Counted from the stretch's first letter, positions 1 through 4,950 are shown. The stretch: 11,115 nt of DNA from Patescibacteria group bacterium (GCA_018818905.1 JAHIRA010000066.1:1-11115); one strand, 5' to 3'. Made by a program: numbers and translations. Notes: generated by a model not told the origin, from the sequence alone.

Positions 1-33
1 ATCGATATTAACTCCAAAAAAACAAAACACAAA

Positions 34-1131
34 ATGTCCACTACCAAAAAAGCTACCCAAAAAAAACACAAAAAACAAACAGACAAACACGCCAAACTCA
101 AAAAAGGTCTCTCAACTATCATCGTTACCCTACTTGTCCCGGTTTTCCTCAGTCTTCTATTCTTCTCAACCCTAGAAGCCACTCTCTTCAATGCGGACTA
201 CTATAAACAAAGCTTCGTTGAGGCCGACACCTACAATCGACTCGTCAGCGATGGCGTGCCTTCCATCATTCTCAAAACAGAAAATCAAAACGATGACTTT
301 TTTGATTTCATTATTAGAAAAAGTACTATCTATGTCTTCCAGAAACTAGTCACGCCAGAATGGCTTCAAAACGAAACGGAAGTTTTGGTCGATGACGCGA
401 TGGTCTACATGTCTACTCCAGGTGATTCTACCAAAATTATCAATTTTCTTGACACCTTTAGAGATGAGTATGTAGTCAATGCCAGCAGTACTCTAGCTAT
501 GCTAGAAAACAGTTTGCCGACCTGTGAAGAAAATCTCATCATCGCTTTCTTTCCAGAAGTTGATTGCAGCGAGGTCAACAAATCAATAGACGAGGTTAGA
601 GCCGAGCTCAAGGCCAGCCGAGCCGATGTTGAAGAAATGGAAACTCAACTTGTGACTCTCACCAATGATGTTGAGCGGTATGTCAAAATCTTCTATGCTC
701 TCAGAACTTTCATTCATGATGTCCCTATGTATAAGTGGGGCTCGCTAGGGATCATGACCTTCTTATTACTGCTTCTTTGCCTAATCCGCTTCAGAAACGT
801 GGCTTCACTTCTAAAGTGGGCGAGTGTTCCTTTTATGATTGCTTCTCTTCTGATGCTGTTTATTAATTTCATTGCCAGAAGAATTGCCGATATTTATTTC
901 AATTCCCTGGTTCTTAGCACCACCTTTGAGATGGAGCAAATTATCAGAGACTTGATACTGACTATCTCCAACAATTTCTTCCATTATGTCTTCAGCTTCT
1001 CCCTAGTCACCCTTATAATCTCGGCTCTCTTGCTAACTTCTGCTTATGTAATTGAGCATGTAGATTGGCGCAAAACAAAACAGAGTGCACACAAATTATT
1101 AAAGAAAGTCAAGGCCACGTTTGGGAAATAA
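34..1131 (+). CDS. Four-helix integral membrane protein of unknown function
   Basis: I do not recognise a family. The 365-residue protein has a very basic N-terminus (residues 1-25, rich in Lys) followed by a hydrophobic helix at about 26-48, so the N-terminus should stay in the cytoplasm. A large polar domain (about 50-230) then probably lies outside. It contains two cysteines (164 and 178) that could form a disulfide, and a charged heptad-like stretch (about 181-215) that could be a short coiled coil. Three more membrane helices follow at about 235-253, 260-281 and 315-341, with a basic cytoplasmic tail. The ATG at 34 has no Shine-Dalgarno sequence, as for other core genes here. A terminator follows at 1151-1175, so this gene ends its transcript. 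A role in the cell envelope is only inferred from topology. Confidence 0.85.
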   Translation: MSTTKKATQKKHKKQTDKHAKLKKGLSTIIVTLLVPVFLSLLFFSTLEATLFNADYYKQSFVEADTYNRLVSDGVPSIILKTENQNDDFFDFIIRKSTIYVFQKLVTPEWLQNETEVLVDDAMVYMSTPGDSTKIINFLDTFRDEYVVNASSTLAMLENSLPTCEENLIIAFFPEVDCSEVNKSIDEVRAELKASRADVEEMETQLVTLTNDVERYVKIFYALRTFIHDVPMYKWGSLGIMTFLLLLLCLIRFRNVASLLKWASVPFMIASLLMLFINFIARRIADIYFNSLVLSTTFEMEQIIRDLILTISNNFFHYVFSFSLVTLIISALLLTSAYVIEHVDWRKTKQSAHKLLKKVKATFGK

Positions 1132-1150
1132 GCCTCTTTTACAAGAAAGG

Positions 1151-1175
1151 CCTGACAGCAATCAGGTCTTTTCTT
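1151..1175 (+). terminator. Intrinsic terminator after the membrane protein
   Basis: CCTGA (1151-1155) pairs with TCAGG (1162-1166) around a six-base loop and is followed by a T-rich run (TCTTTTCTTTTT). The stem is short (5 bp, with possible G-T extension), so efficiency is uncertain, but the position 20 bases after the stop codon fits. Confidence 0.6.
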
Positions 1176-1181
1176 TTTCGC

Positions 1182-1211
1182 TTGACTCCTATATAATATC
1201 CGCATAGATAA
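1182..1211 (+). promoter_or_regulatory. Putative sigma70 promoter for the glycosyltransferase gene
   Basis: TTGACT (1182-1187) and GATAAT (1206-1211) are 18 bases apart. Transcription from them would start near 1218, only about five bases before the ATG at 1223, giving a nearly leaderless mRNA. That would agree with the lack of a Shine-Dalgarno sequence. A second possible -10 box, TATAAT at 1192-1197, has no good -35 box but would leave a leader of about 19 bases. Confidence 0.45.
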
Positions 1212-1222
1212 TTTTACAAGCA

Positions 1223-2533
1223 ATGAACATTGGCTTTTTTACTGATACTTACCGGCCAGGTTATAGCGGTGTCGAGACTTCTATAGATCTCTTCAAGCAA
1301 GAATTAGAGAGGCAAGGGCACACCGTTTATATCTTTGCTCCGACTGACGACAAAAGACTCAACACCCCAGAAGAAAATGAGCAGGGGATTTATCGTCTCC
1401 AATCAGCTGGTCAGGATATCTTTCCAGAATTCAAAATGACTTTTCCAGTTTCGGACAAAGTCTTCAAGAACTTTGGTAATTTTGACTTGGATATTATTCA
1501 CTCACACACTCCATTCATTATGGGCTTCTATGCCAGTTTTGTGGGGTTCACTCTCAATATTCCGGTAGTACATACTTATCACACTTTCTACGAGAAATAT
1601 TCTGGACACAGCTTTCTCAGCAAACAAAAAAATGCTGACAGAATCCTGATGCAAGCCATCAAAAAGATCTCCCTTCTTCATCCAGGAAGATGTGAAGCTA
1701 TCATTGCTCCATCAGCCAAAATGAAGACTGTTTTGGAAGACTATGGAGTCAAGAATCCTATTAACGTCATTCCGACAGGCATTGATCTTAAGGTGTTTAA
1801 TGGGATAGACAAGAAATCTTTTCGGCAGAAGAAAGACATTAGCCCAGAAAAACAAGTTTTAATTTTTGTTGGAAGGCTAGGCCAAGAAAAAAATATCAAG
1901 TTTCTAATCAAGGTCACCCAGAAGCTAGCCAAAATAAATCCAGACATTCTTTTGGTTATTGTTGGAGCTGGTCCAGAAAGAGAGAAGCTAGAAGCAGAAG
2001 GTACTCAAAAAAATGTTAGTCAACATGTCAAGTTTCTGGGTCAACAGTCGAAGATCGAAGTTAGAGAGGCTTATGCTGGTTCAAACATTTTTTGTTTCGC
2101 CTCTCTAACAGACACCCAAAGCCTTTCTCTCCTAGAGGCGGCCGTTTCTGGTCTGCCAATAGTTATGTTAGAAGATAAGGGCCTGACAGAAGTCATGGTG
2201 GACGGAGTTAACGGTTACACTATTCCAGATAATGATTCAGAAAAGTTTGCCGACAAGATTTCAAAGATACTCAAGGATGATGATTTAAGAAAGAGAATGA
2301 GCGAAGCTTCCAAGCAAATCGGAGCTCAGCTCTCAATAGAGAAGCAGACTATCAAGTTGATTGCTTTTTACCATGAGTCTATGAAAGAATACTTCAAAGA
2401 CTCGCTCAGAACCAAATTCAAGAACAAGCTACACAAAGATGTAGACTACAAGAAGTTTTTTAACGCCGAAAAGAACAAAAAGTTTTTCAAAAAACTTGGC
2501 CGCAAGACCAAGGATTTATTTAATAAGTTATAG
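1223..2533 (+). CDS. GT4-family glycosyltransferase (GT-B fold)
   Basis: This 436-residue protein is a retaining GT4 glycosyltransferase that should move a sugar from a nucleotide-sugar donor to a lipid or glycan acceptor at the inner face of the membrane. The N-terminal Rossmann domain begins MNIGFFTDTYRPGYSGVE, with the Gly-rich acceptor loop and a DIIHSHTPF motif near 90. The second domain starts at the IPTGID stretch (about 184) and carries VGRLGQEKN (about 215-223), which binds the donor phosphate. The catalytic EX7E motif appears as D297-x7-E305 (TDTQSLSLLE), a variant with Asp in the first position. The C-terminal 50 residues are very rich in Lys and Phe and probably form an amphipathic membrane anchor. 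The closest functional groups by feel are glucosyl-diacylglycerol or PimB-like enzymes, but the substrate cannot be read from sequence. ndk follows after 10 bases and is probably cotranscribed. Confidence 0.93.
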   Translation: MNIGFFTDTYRPGYSGVETSIDLFKQELERQGHTVYIFAPTDDKRLNTPEENEQGIYRLQSAGQDIFPEFKMTFPVSDKVFKNFGNFDLDIIHSHTPFIMGFYASFVGFTLNIPVVHTYHTFYEKYSGHSFLSKQKNADRILMQAIKKISLLHPGRCEAIIAPSAKMKTVLEDYGVKNPINVIPTGIDLKVFNGIDKKSFRQKKDISPEKQVLIFVGRLGQEKNIKFLIKVTQKLAKINPDILLVIVGAGPEREKLEAEGTQKNVSQHVKFLGQQSKIEVREAYAGSNIFCFASLTDTQSLSLLEAAVSGLPIVMLEDKGLTEVMVDGVNGYTIPDNDSEKFADKISKILKDDDLRKRMSEASKQIGAQLSIEKQTIKLIAFYHESMKEYFKDSLRTKFKNKLHKDVDYKKFFNAEKNKKFFKKLGRKTKDLFNKL

Positions 2534-2543
2534 TTATAAACAC

Positions 2544-3011
2544 ATGGCAGAAGTTACAGAACGAACTCTTATTATTTGCAAGCCAGACGCTTTGCAAAGA
2601 AATCTCATGGGAGAAATCATCACTCGTTTTGAAAGAAAGGGCCTCAAAATTGTTGGCCTCAAAATGATTCAACTCAGTGATGTCATGCTAGAAGAGCACT
2701 ATGAGCATCACAAAGACAAGCCTTTCTTTGATGGCCTCAAAAGATACATGAAGCAATCCCCGGTTCTAGGCATGGTTCTTGAGGGCGATGAATGCATCAA
2801 CGCTGTTCGTCTCATCACCGGCGCCACCAAAGGAGCCGAAGCTGACGCTGGAACCATCCGCGGCGACATGGCCATGGCTACCCCAGGAAATCTAATTCAC
2901 GCTTCCGACTCACTAGAAAATGCCAAAATGGAAATCGAAAGATTTTTCAAAGAAGACGAATTATTTGATTACAAAAAGATTGACGAAACATTTTTGTATT
3001 GGCGCGATTAA
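2544..3011 (+). CDS. ndk: Nucleoside diphosphate kinase
   Basis: The enzyme moves the gamma phosphate from ATP to NDPs through a phospho-histidine and keeps the NTP pools balanced. The 155-residue product has the full NDK pattern: TLIICKPDA near the N-terminus (Lys13), the Kpn loop region, R89 and R106 (GTIRGD), and the active site NLIHASDS with the catalytic His119. The usual HGSDS is here HASDS, a mild change. The length is close to that of other long bacterial NDKs (about 140-155). I chose the ATG at 2544 because the upstream TTG extension (2496) would overlap the glycosyltransferase gene and add residues not present in the family. No Shine-Dalgarno is seen. The gene lies 10 bases behind the glycosyltransferase and is followed by a strong terminator at 3098-3124. 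Confidence 0.97.
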   Translation: MAEVTERTLIICKPDALQRNLMGEIITRFERKGLKIVGLKMIQLSDVMLEEHYEHHKDKPFFDGLKRYMKQSPVLGMVLEGDECINAVRLITGATKGAEADAGTIRGDMAMATPGNLIHASDSLENAKMEIERFFKEDELFDYKKIDETFLYWRD

Positions 3012-3022
3012 ATTCATTTAAT

Positions 3023-3051
3023 CCCGTAGGGACGCCGCCTCTGGCGCGTCC
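3023..3051. repeat. Short palindromic repeat, copy 1
   Basis: GGACG and CGCC (with one extra C) pair with GGCG and CGTCC around TCT, preceded by CCCGTA. It belongs to a family seen four times in this window whose core is GGACACGCC-NNN-GGCGTGTCC, with outer CCCGTAG/CTACGGG arms. It resembles REP-type intergenic palindromes. No encoded enzyme for it is seen here. Confidence 0.75.
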
Positions 3052-3097
3052 AAATCAACGCAATTCCAAATAAATTCTCATTAGATTAAATTTCTTG

Positions 3098-3124
3098 GAC
3101 GCTCCCTTTTGGGGGCGTCTTTTT
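3098..3124 (+). terminator. Intrinsic terminator after ndk
   Basis: GACGCTCCC (3098-3106) pairs with GGGGGCGTC (3111-3119) over a TTTT loop (nine pairs, one G-T), followed by TTTTT. This is a clear rho-independent terminator closing the glycosyltransferase-ndk transcript. Confidence 0.9.
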
Positions 3125-3147
3125 GCAGAACGCACAAGGCAGGAAGA

Positions 3148-3176
3148 GGACACGCCAGCGGCGTGTCCCTACGGGG
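3148..3176. repeat. Short palindromic repeat, copy 2
   Basis: A perfect 9-bp stem, GGACACGCC (3148-3156) against GGCGTGTCC (3160-3168) with loop AGC, is followed by CTACGGGG. The CTACGGGG tail is the mirror of the CCCGTAG head of copy 1, so the two copies each carry one outer arm of the full element. Confidence 0.8.
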
Positions 3177-3189
3177 CATTATTTCGTAC

Positions 3190-3214
3190 GGACACGCCGT
3201 TGGCGTGTCCTTTT
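3190..3214. repeat. Short palindromic repeat, copy 3 (may also terminate transcription)
   Basis: A perfect 9-bp stem, GGACACGCC (3190-3198) with GGCGTGTCC (3202-3210) and loop GTT, is preceded by CGTAC and followed by TTTT. The T-run could let it act as a weak terminator just before the promoter at 3245. Confidence 0.8.
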
Positions 3215-3244
3215 CTCCTTAACGCTCGTTATCCACAATTTCTC

Positions 3245-3272
3245 TTGACGATTATCTGTGTGTCAGTATAAT
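3245..3272 (+). promoter_or_regulatory. Strong sigma70 promoter of the small-gene cassette
   Basis: TTGACG (3245-3250) and TATAAT (3267-3272) are separated by 16 bases: five of six and six of six matches to consensus. The start of transcription is expected near 3279. It drives a leader full of hairpins and then the small ORFs from 3495 onward. Confidence 0.85.
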
Positions 3273-3282
3273 GATACACAGA
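3255..3282. promoter_or_regulatory. Inverted repeat centred on the -10 box (candidate operator)
   Basis: TCTGTGTGTC (3255-3264) and GATACACAGA (3273-3282) are inverted copies with nine of ten positions matching. The eight bases between them, AGTATAAT, contain the whole -10 box. A dimeric repressor bound here would block RNA polymerase directly. No regulator gene lies next to it in the window, so the protein is unknown. Confidence 0.6.
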
Positions 3283-3294
3283 ATAACAAACTAT

Positions 3295-3378
3295 ATGACC
3301 AGCACATCTTCCACACAATCTGGGTCAAAAGTAGCCGATAAACTTATCGGATTGTTTATTATTCTCTGGACTCGCTAG
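3295..3378 (+). CDS. Possible leader peptide, 27 residues
   Basis: The first ATG after the promoter opens a 27-codon frame ending in TAG at 3376-3378. The peptide is Ser/Thr-rich at the N-terminus, then KVADK, then a short hydrophobic segment LIGLFIILWTR. It has no Shine-Dalgarno sequence, but it would start only about 16 bases after the predicted transcription start. Its stop codon meets the first base of the hairpin at 3378, which is where a leader ORF would sit in a translation-controlled attenuator. It has no strong run of one amino acid that would name a ligand. It could instead be a tiny membrane peptide, or not be translated. Confidence 0.35.
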   Translation: MTSTSSTQSGSKVADKLIGLFIILWTR

Positions 3379-3424
3379 CGAGGTTTATTTCGGAATTAGA
3401 AAAGAATTATGAAATAAACCTCGC
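3378..3424 (+). promoter_or_regulatory. Long leader hairpin (candidate antiterminator)
   Basis: GCGAGGTTTATTTC (3378-3391) pairs perfectly with GAAATAAACCTCGC (3411-3424), 14 bp, around a 19-base purine-rich loop. Its 3' arm contains the CTCGC that forms the 5' side of the terminator at 3420-3434, so the two cannot form together. A small competing hairpin, CTCG-CTAG-CGAG (3371-3382), uses the 5' arm. Confidence 0.65.
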
Positions 3425-3440
3425 ACTATGCGAGTTTTTT
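3420..3440 (+). terminator. Leader terminator overlapping the long hairpin
   Basis: CTCGC (3420-3424) pairs with GCGAG (3430-3434) over ACTAT and is followed by six T. All five bases of its 5' arm are shared with the hairpin at 3378-3424. This is the layout of a transcription attenuator. The stem is short but mostly G-C. Confidence 0.6.
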
Positions 3441-3452
3441 CATGTACATTTT

Positions 3453-3478
3453 TCTCTGGCAAGGTGCCAGAGATTTTT
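3453..3478 (+). terminator. Second leader terminator, next to the Shine-Dalgarno
   Basis: TCTCTGGCA (3453-3461) pairs with TGCCAGAGA (3465-3473) over an AGG triloop, a perfect 9-bp stem followed by TTTTT. It ends three bases before AGGAGG (3481-3486), so it either stops transcription before the small genes or isolates their ribosome binding site. Confidence 0.65.
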
Positions 3479-3494
3479 CCAGGAGGAAGGGAAG

Positions 3495-3638
3495 TTGGCA
3501 AAAAACAAGAGGCAAGAAAGCAAGCGATGTAAGATCGCTAAGAGGGTGTATCAGAATTGTCCGAAGCGAAGCAGGAGGAACTGTTCGACCGCGAATAAGT
3601 GCGCAACCTGCCCGTTGTTTCCGGGGGTGAAAAAATGA
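3495..3638 (+). CDS. Small basic five-cysteine protein, 47 residues
   Basis: No family is recognised. I place the start at TTG 3495 because a perfect AGGAGG (3481-3486) lies eight bases upstream, and because the frame ends in TGA overlapping the next ATG as ATGA (3635-3638), a sign of translational coupling. The product is extremely basic (many Lys and Arg) with cysteines at 12, 22, 30, 36 and 39, spaced C-x9-C-x7-C-x5-C-x2-C, ending CATCPLFPGVKK. The last CxxC and the spread of the others suggest a small zinc-binding, perhaps nucleic-acid-binding, fold; this is inference. A longer reading from ATG 3442 in a different frame would run through the terminator hairpin and lacks an SD at its start, so I reject it. 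Codons AGG and CGA are common compared with the neighbouring core genes. Confidence 0.6.
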   Translation: MAKNKRQESKRCKIAKRVYQNCPKRSRRNCSTANKCATCPLFPGVKK

Positions 3639-3847
3639 AGAATCCTAAAGAAGAAAGGTTCACGGGGTCCAAAATTCTCAATACGGGCGAAGGCGAGCTC
3701 ATAATACGTGAGAAGCCGGACCTAGAAGAGGGGTCTCGCTTGGTGTTTCTGTATTGGACACCAAAAGTTGAGGGACTTTGCAGAGGATTCAAGACGGCCC
3801 ACGATAGTCTAAAACCAGAGAAGGCAGTACCAGAGAAAGGAGGCTGA
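3635..3847 (+). CDS. Small hypothetical protein, 70 residues, coupled to the five-cysteine protein
   Basis: No family is recognised. The ATG at 3635 overlaps the stop of the preceding small gene (ATGA), and a GGGGG run (3622-3626) sits at about Shine-Dalgarno distance. The frame is open further upstream, but the coupled start is the natural choice. The product begins MKNPKEERFTGSKILNTGEG, has a central part likely to form beta strands (ELIIREKP, RLVFLYWTPK) and a charged, Pro- and Lys-rich tail. There is one cysteine, no signal peptide and no membrane helix. It is probably a soluble partner of the upstream protein. A 13-bp hairpin follows 11 bases after the stop. Confidence 0.55.
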   Translation: MKNPKEERFTGSKILNTGEGELIIREKPDLEEGSRLVFLYWTPKVEGLCRGFKTAHDSLKPEKAVPEKGG

Positions 3848-3858
3848 AAATTTTTGCC

Positions 3859-3889
3859 GAGGCAGAGAAATTATTGATTTCTCTGCCTC
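3859..3889 (+). terminator. 13-bp hairpin after the coupled small genes
   Basis: GAGGCAGAGAAAT (3859-3871) pairs perfectly with ATTTCTCTGCCTC (3877-3889) around TATTG. There is no T-run after it (ACCTATTT), so it may stabilise the 3' end of the mRNA or be a processing site rather than a strong terminator. Confidence 0.5.
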
Positions 3890-3993
3890 ACCTATTTAAA
3901 ATCAATTCATTTCAATATTCATTTTCAAGCAAGTAAATGCAGAAACAATCAAGATCAAACTTACTAGTAATTATAGATCTCATCATTCTCAGA

Positions 3994-4038
3994 TGGGCTT
4001 GTTTTGATTAAAAATAACTTTTAATCAAAACAAGCCCA
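3994..4038 (+). promoter_or_regulatory. 20-bp perfect hairpin before the third small gene
   Basis: Positions 3994-4013 (TGGGCTTGTTTTGATTAAAA) pair perfectly with 4019-4038 around ATAAC. The last three bases of the 3' arm are also the first part of the terminator stem at 4036-4054. This repeats, with a different sequence, the long-hairpin/overlapping-terminator plan at 3378-3440. The stretch 3890-3993 before it is A+T-rich, and I see no convincing promoter in it. Confidence 0.65.
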
Positions 4039-4061
4039 CCGGATAAACTGGTGGCTTTTTT
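4036..4061 (+). terminator. Terminator just upstream of the third small gene
   Basis: CCACCG (4036-4041) pairs with TGGTGG (4049-4054), followed by C and six T. It lies ten bases before the AAGGAGG of the next ORF, so it should decide whether that ORF is transcribed. Confidence 0.7.
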
Positions 4062-4085
4062 ATTTGTTTCCAAGGAGGAAGGCAA

Positions 4086-4274
4086 ATGACTCGAGAATTT
4101 TTTAAAGGGGATGACCTGGATCGGCAGAGGCTAAAGGATGTTAAGAAAGATACCGCAAAACCAGTATCGAATCCTGGAGAGAAGGAGGCAAGTCTGGCCC
4201 AAGAACAAGATAATTCGAAAGAGAGAGAAGAGCGACAACGATCGGAGCTACCTCCAAGCTTCTCTCCCTTCTAA
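4086..4274 (+). CDS. Small charged, probably disordered protein, 62 residues
   Basis: No family is recognised. The ATG at 4086 has a textbook AAGGAGG (4072-4078) seven bases upstream. The product starts MTREFFKGDDLDRQRLKDVK and is rich in Glu, Lys, Asp, Arg and Ser, ending in a Pro-rich SELPPSFSPF. It has no cysteine and no membrane segment, and looks mostly disordered. It is preceded by the hairpin/terminator pair at 3994-4061 and followed by a strong terminator at 4301-4337, so it is a single-gene transcription unit or the last gene of the cassette starting at 3245. Its reality rests on the strong translation signal and the neat terminator. Confidence 0.55.
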   Translation: MTREFFKGDDLDRQRLKDVKKDTAKPVSNPGEKEASLAQEQDNSKEREERQRSELPPSFSPF

Positions 4275-4300
4275 CTAATCACCCCTCCCCGTGTCCGCAG

Positions 4301-4337
4301 AACCTGCACTCTCACCAGAGCAGTGCAGGTTTTTTTT
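4301..4337 (+). terminator. Strong intrinsic terminator closing the small-gene cassette
   Basis: AACCTGCACT (4301-4310) pairs perfectly with AGTGCAGGTT (4322-4331) around an 11-base loop and runs into a T tract to 4337. It separates the cassette from the tRNA region. Confidence 0.9.
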
Positions 4338-4379
4338 ATTGCCAAACCTGGCAATTGATGAAAGAATAGAAAAAGAAAT

Positions 4380-4451
4380 CGGGCTGTGGCGCAGTGGTAG
4401 CGCGCGCGCATGGGGTGCGTGAGGTCGTGGGTTCAAATCCCGCCAGCCCGA
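4380..4451 (+). tRNA. tRNA-Pro (anticodon GGG)
   Basis: All arms can be drawn. The acceptor CGGGCTG (4380-4386) pairs with CAGCCCG (4444-4450), with discriminator A at 4451. The D stem is GCGC/GCGC around AGTGGTA. The anticodon stem CGCGC/GCGTG holds the loop ATGGGGT, anticodon GGG, which reads CCC and CCU. The T arm is GTGGG-TTCAAAT-CCCGC. C1-G72, A73 and G37 are typical of tRNA-Pro. The gene is 72 nt long with no encoded CCA. No clear promoter is seen between it and the terminator at 4301-4337. A small hairpin, TTGCCA-AACC-TGGCAA (4339-4354), lies in that gap. Confidence 0.96.
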
Positions 4452-4485
4452 GGAATTTGCCTGCCAAATTTCTCCTTAATTCTTA
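4420..4485 (+). repeat. 66-nt direct repeat, left copy (tRNA-Pro 3' half and flank)
   Basis: Positions 4420-4485 are identical to 5044-5109: the tRNA 3' half from the last anticodon-stem base, then 34 bases of flank. Weaker similarity goes on for about 50 more bases, to the shared TATTCAAAACAAATTC. The copies are 624 bases apart and enclose the four-helix-bundle gene. Confidence 0.93.
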
Positions 4486-4578
4486 ATCTTAATTCTTTGC
4501 CTTAATTCTTCCTGTCCCTGTATTCAAAACAAATTCCTAAGGCAAGGAAAAGAATTAAGATTAAGAATTAAGGAGAAA
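4469..4578 (+). promoter_or_regulatory. 30-bp inverted repeat that buries the Shine-Dalgarno of the next gene
   Basis: Positions 4469-4498 and 4549-4578 are perfect inverted copies, 30 bp, separated by 50 bases. The arms are built from repeated TTAATTC/TTAATC units. The right arm contains AAGGAG (4570-4575), the ribosome binding site for the ATG at 4584. If the tRNA and gene are cotranscribed, the folded RNA would hide this site. The double-stranded stem could also be an RNase III-type processing site that separates tRNA and mRNA. A second short pairing, GGAATTTG (4452-4459) with CAAATTCC (4529-4536), can form nearby. Confidence 0.7.
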
Positions 4579-4583
4579 GATGC

Positions 4584-4931
4584 ATGTTTGATTTTGAAAA
4601 ATTCCCTGTCTATCAAGAGTCAGAACACTTTTATGTAGAAATTATTAGAATACTTCAGGATAAGAGGATTGATAAAAGCATAAAAGATCAGTTGCGAAGA
4701 GCAGCGATGAGTATAGTTCTCAACATAGCCGAAGGAGCTGGCAAATATAGCAAGAAAGACAAAAAGAATTTCTATGTAATTTCACGAGGTTCGGCAAATG
4801 AGTGCGTTGCCCTGCTAAGAATTTTGAAGATAGAAGGAATAGTTAATGATAAAGACTTCTCTAGATTGTATAATCAAATACTTGGTATCGCCAAGATGTT
4901 GTCTGGCTTAATAAATTCGATGACAAAGTAA
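4584..4931 (+). CDS. Four-helix-bundle protein (23S rRNA intervening-sequence protein / S23 family)
   Basis: The 115-residue product matches the small four-helix-bundle family first found inside intervening sequences of 23S rRNA genes and related to the Avd protein of diversity-generating retroelements. The pattern is clear: F-x-K-F-x-V-Y-Q near the start, the central IKDQLRRAAMSIVLNIAEGA (about residues 33-52), then GKYSKKDKKNFYVISRGSANEC and a last long helix. The length is normal (about 115-125). The molecular role of the family is not established; a basic pentameric bundle that binds nucleic acid is known for Avd. The ATG at 4584 follows AAGGAG by eight bases, and this ribosome binding site is inside a 30-bp inverted repeat. 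It sits between two tRNA-Pro genes with no rRNA and no reverse transcriptase near, so it is a free-standing copy. Confidence 0.9.
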   Translation: MFDFEKFPVYQESEHFYVEIIRILQDKRIDKSIKDQLRRAAMSIVLNIAEGAGKYSKKDKKNFYVISRGSANECVALLRILKIEGIVNDKDFSRLYNQILGIAKMLSGLINSMTK

Positions 4932-4950
4932 TGGGTAAAGGATTTGCATT

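Noticed and set aside
2496..2543. Upstream TTG start for ndk
   Set aside because: It overlaps the glycosyltransferase gene by 38 bases and adds 16 residues not found in the family; ATG 2544 gives a normal NDK N-terminus.
3023..3214. CRISPR-like array
   Set aside because: The three palindromes are irregularly spaced, differ in sequence and have no spacers of even length; no cas genes are present.
3442..3630. 62-codon ORF from ATG 3442 over the five-cysteine gene
   Set aside because: Its start lies before a terminator hairpin, it has no Shine-Dalgarno, and the competing frame at 3495 has AGGAGG and an ATGA overlap with the next gene.
3538..3792. Minus-strand ORF in the small-gene region
   Set aside because: Antisense to two better supported frames, with no ribosome binding site; treated as a shadow frame.
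3495..3847. TGA read as glycine (genetic code 25)
   Set aside because: TGA ends both coupled small genes, and none of the long core genes contains an in-frame TGA.
3280..4340. Known large structured RNA (tmRNA, RNase P, 6S, SRP) or known riboswitch class
   Set aside because: I could not find the conserved cores of these RNAs, and the region contains frames with strong ribosome binding sites. A covariance-model search would decide.
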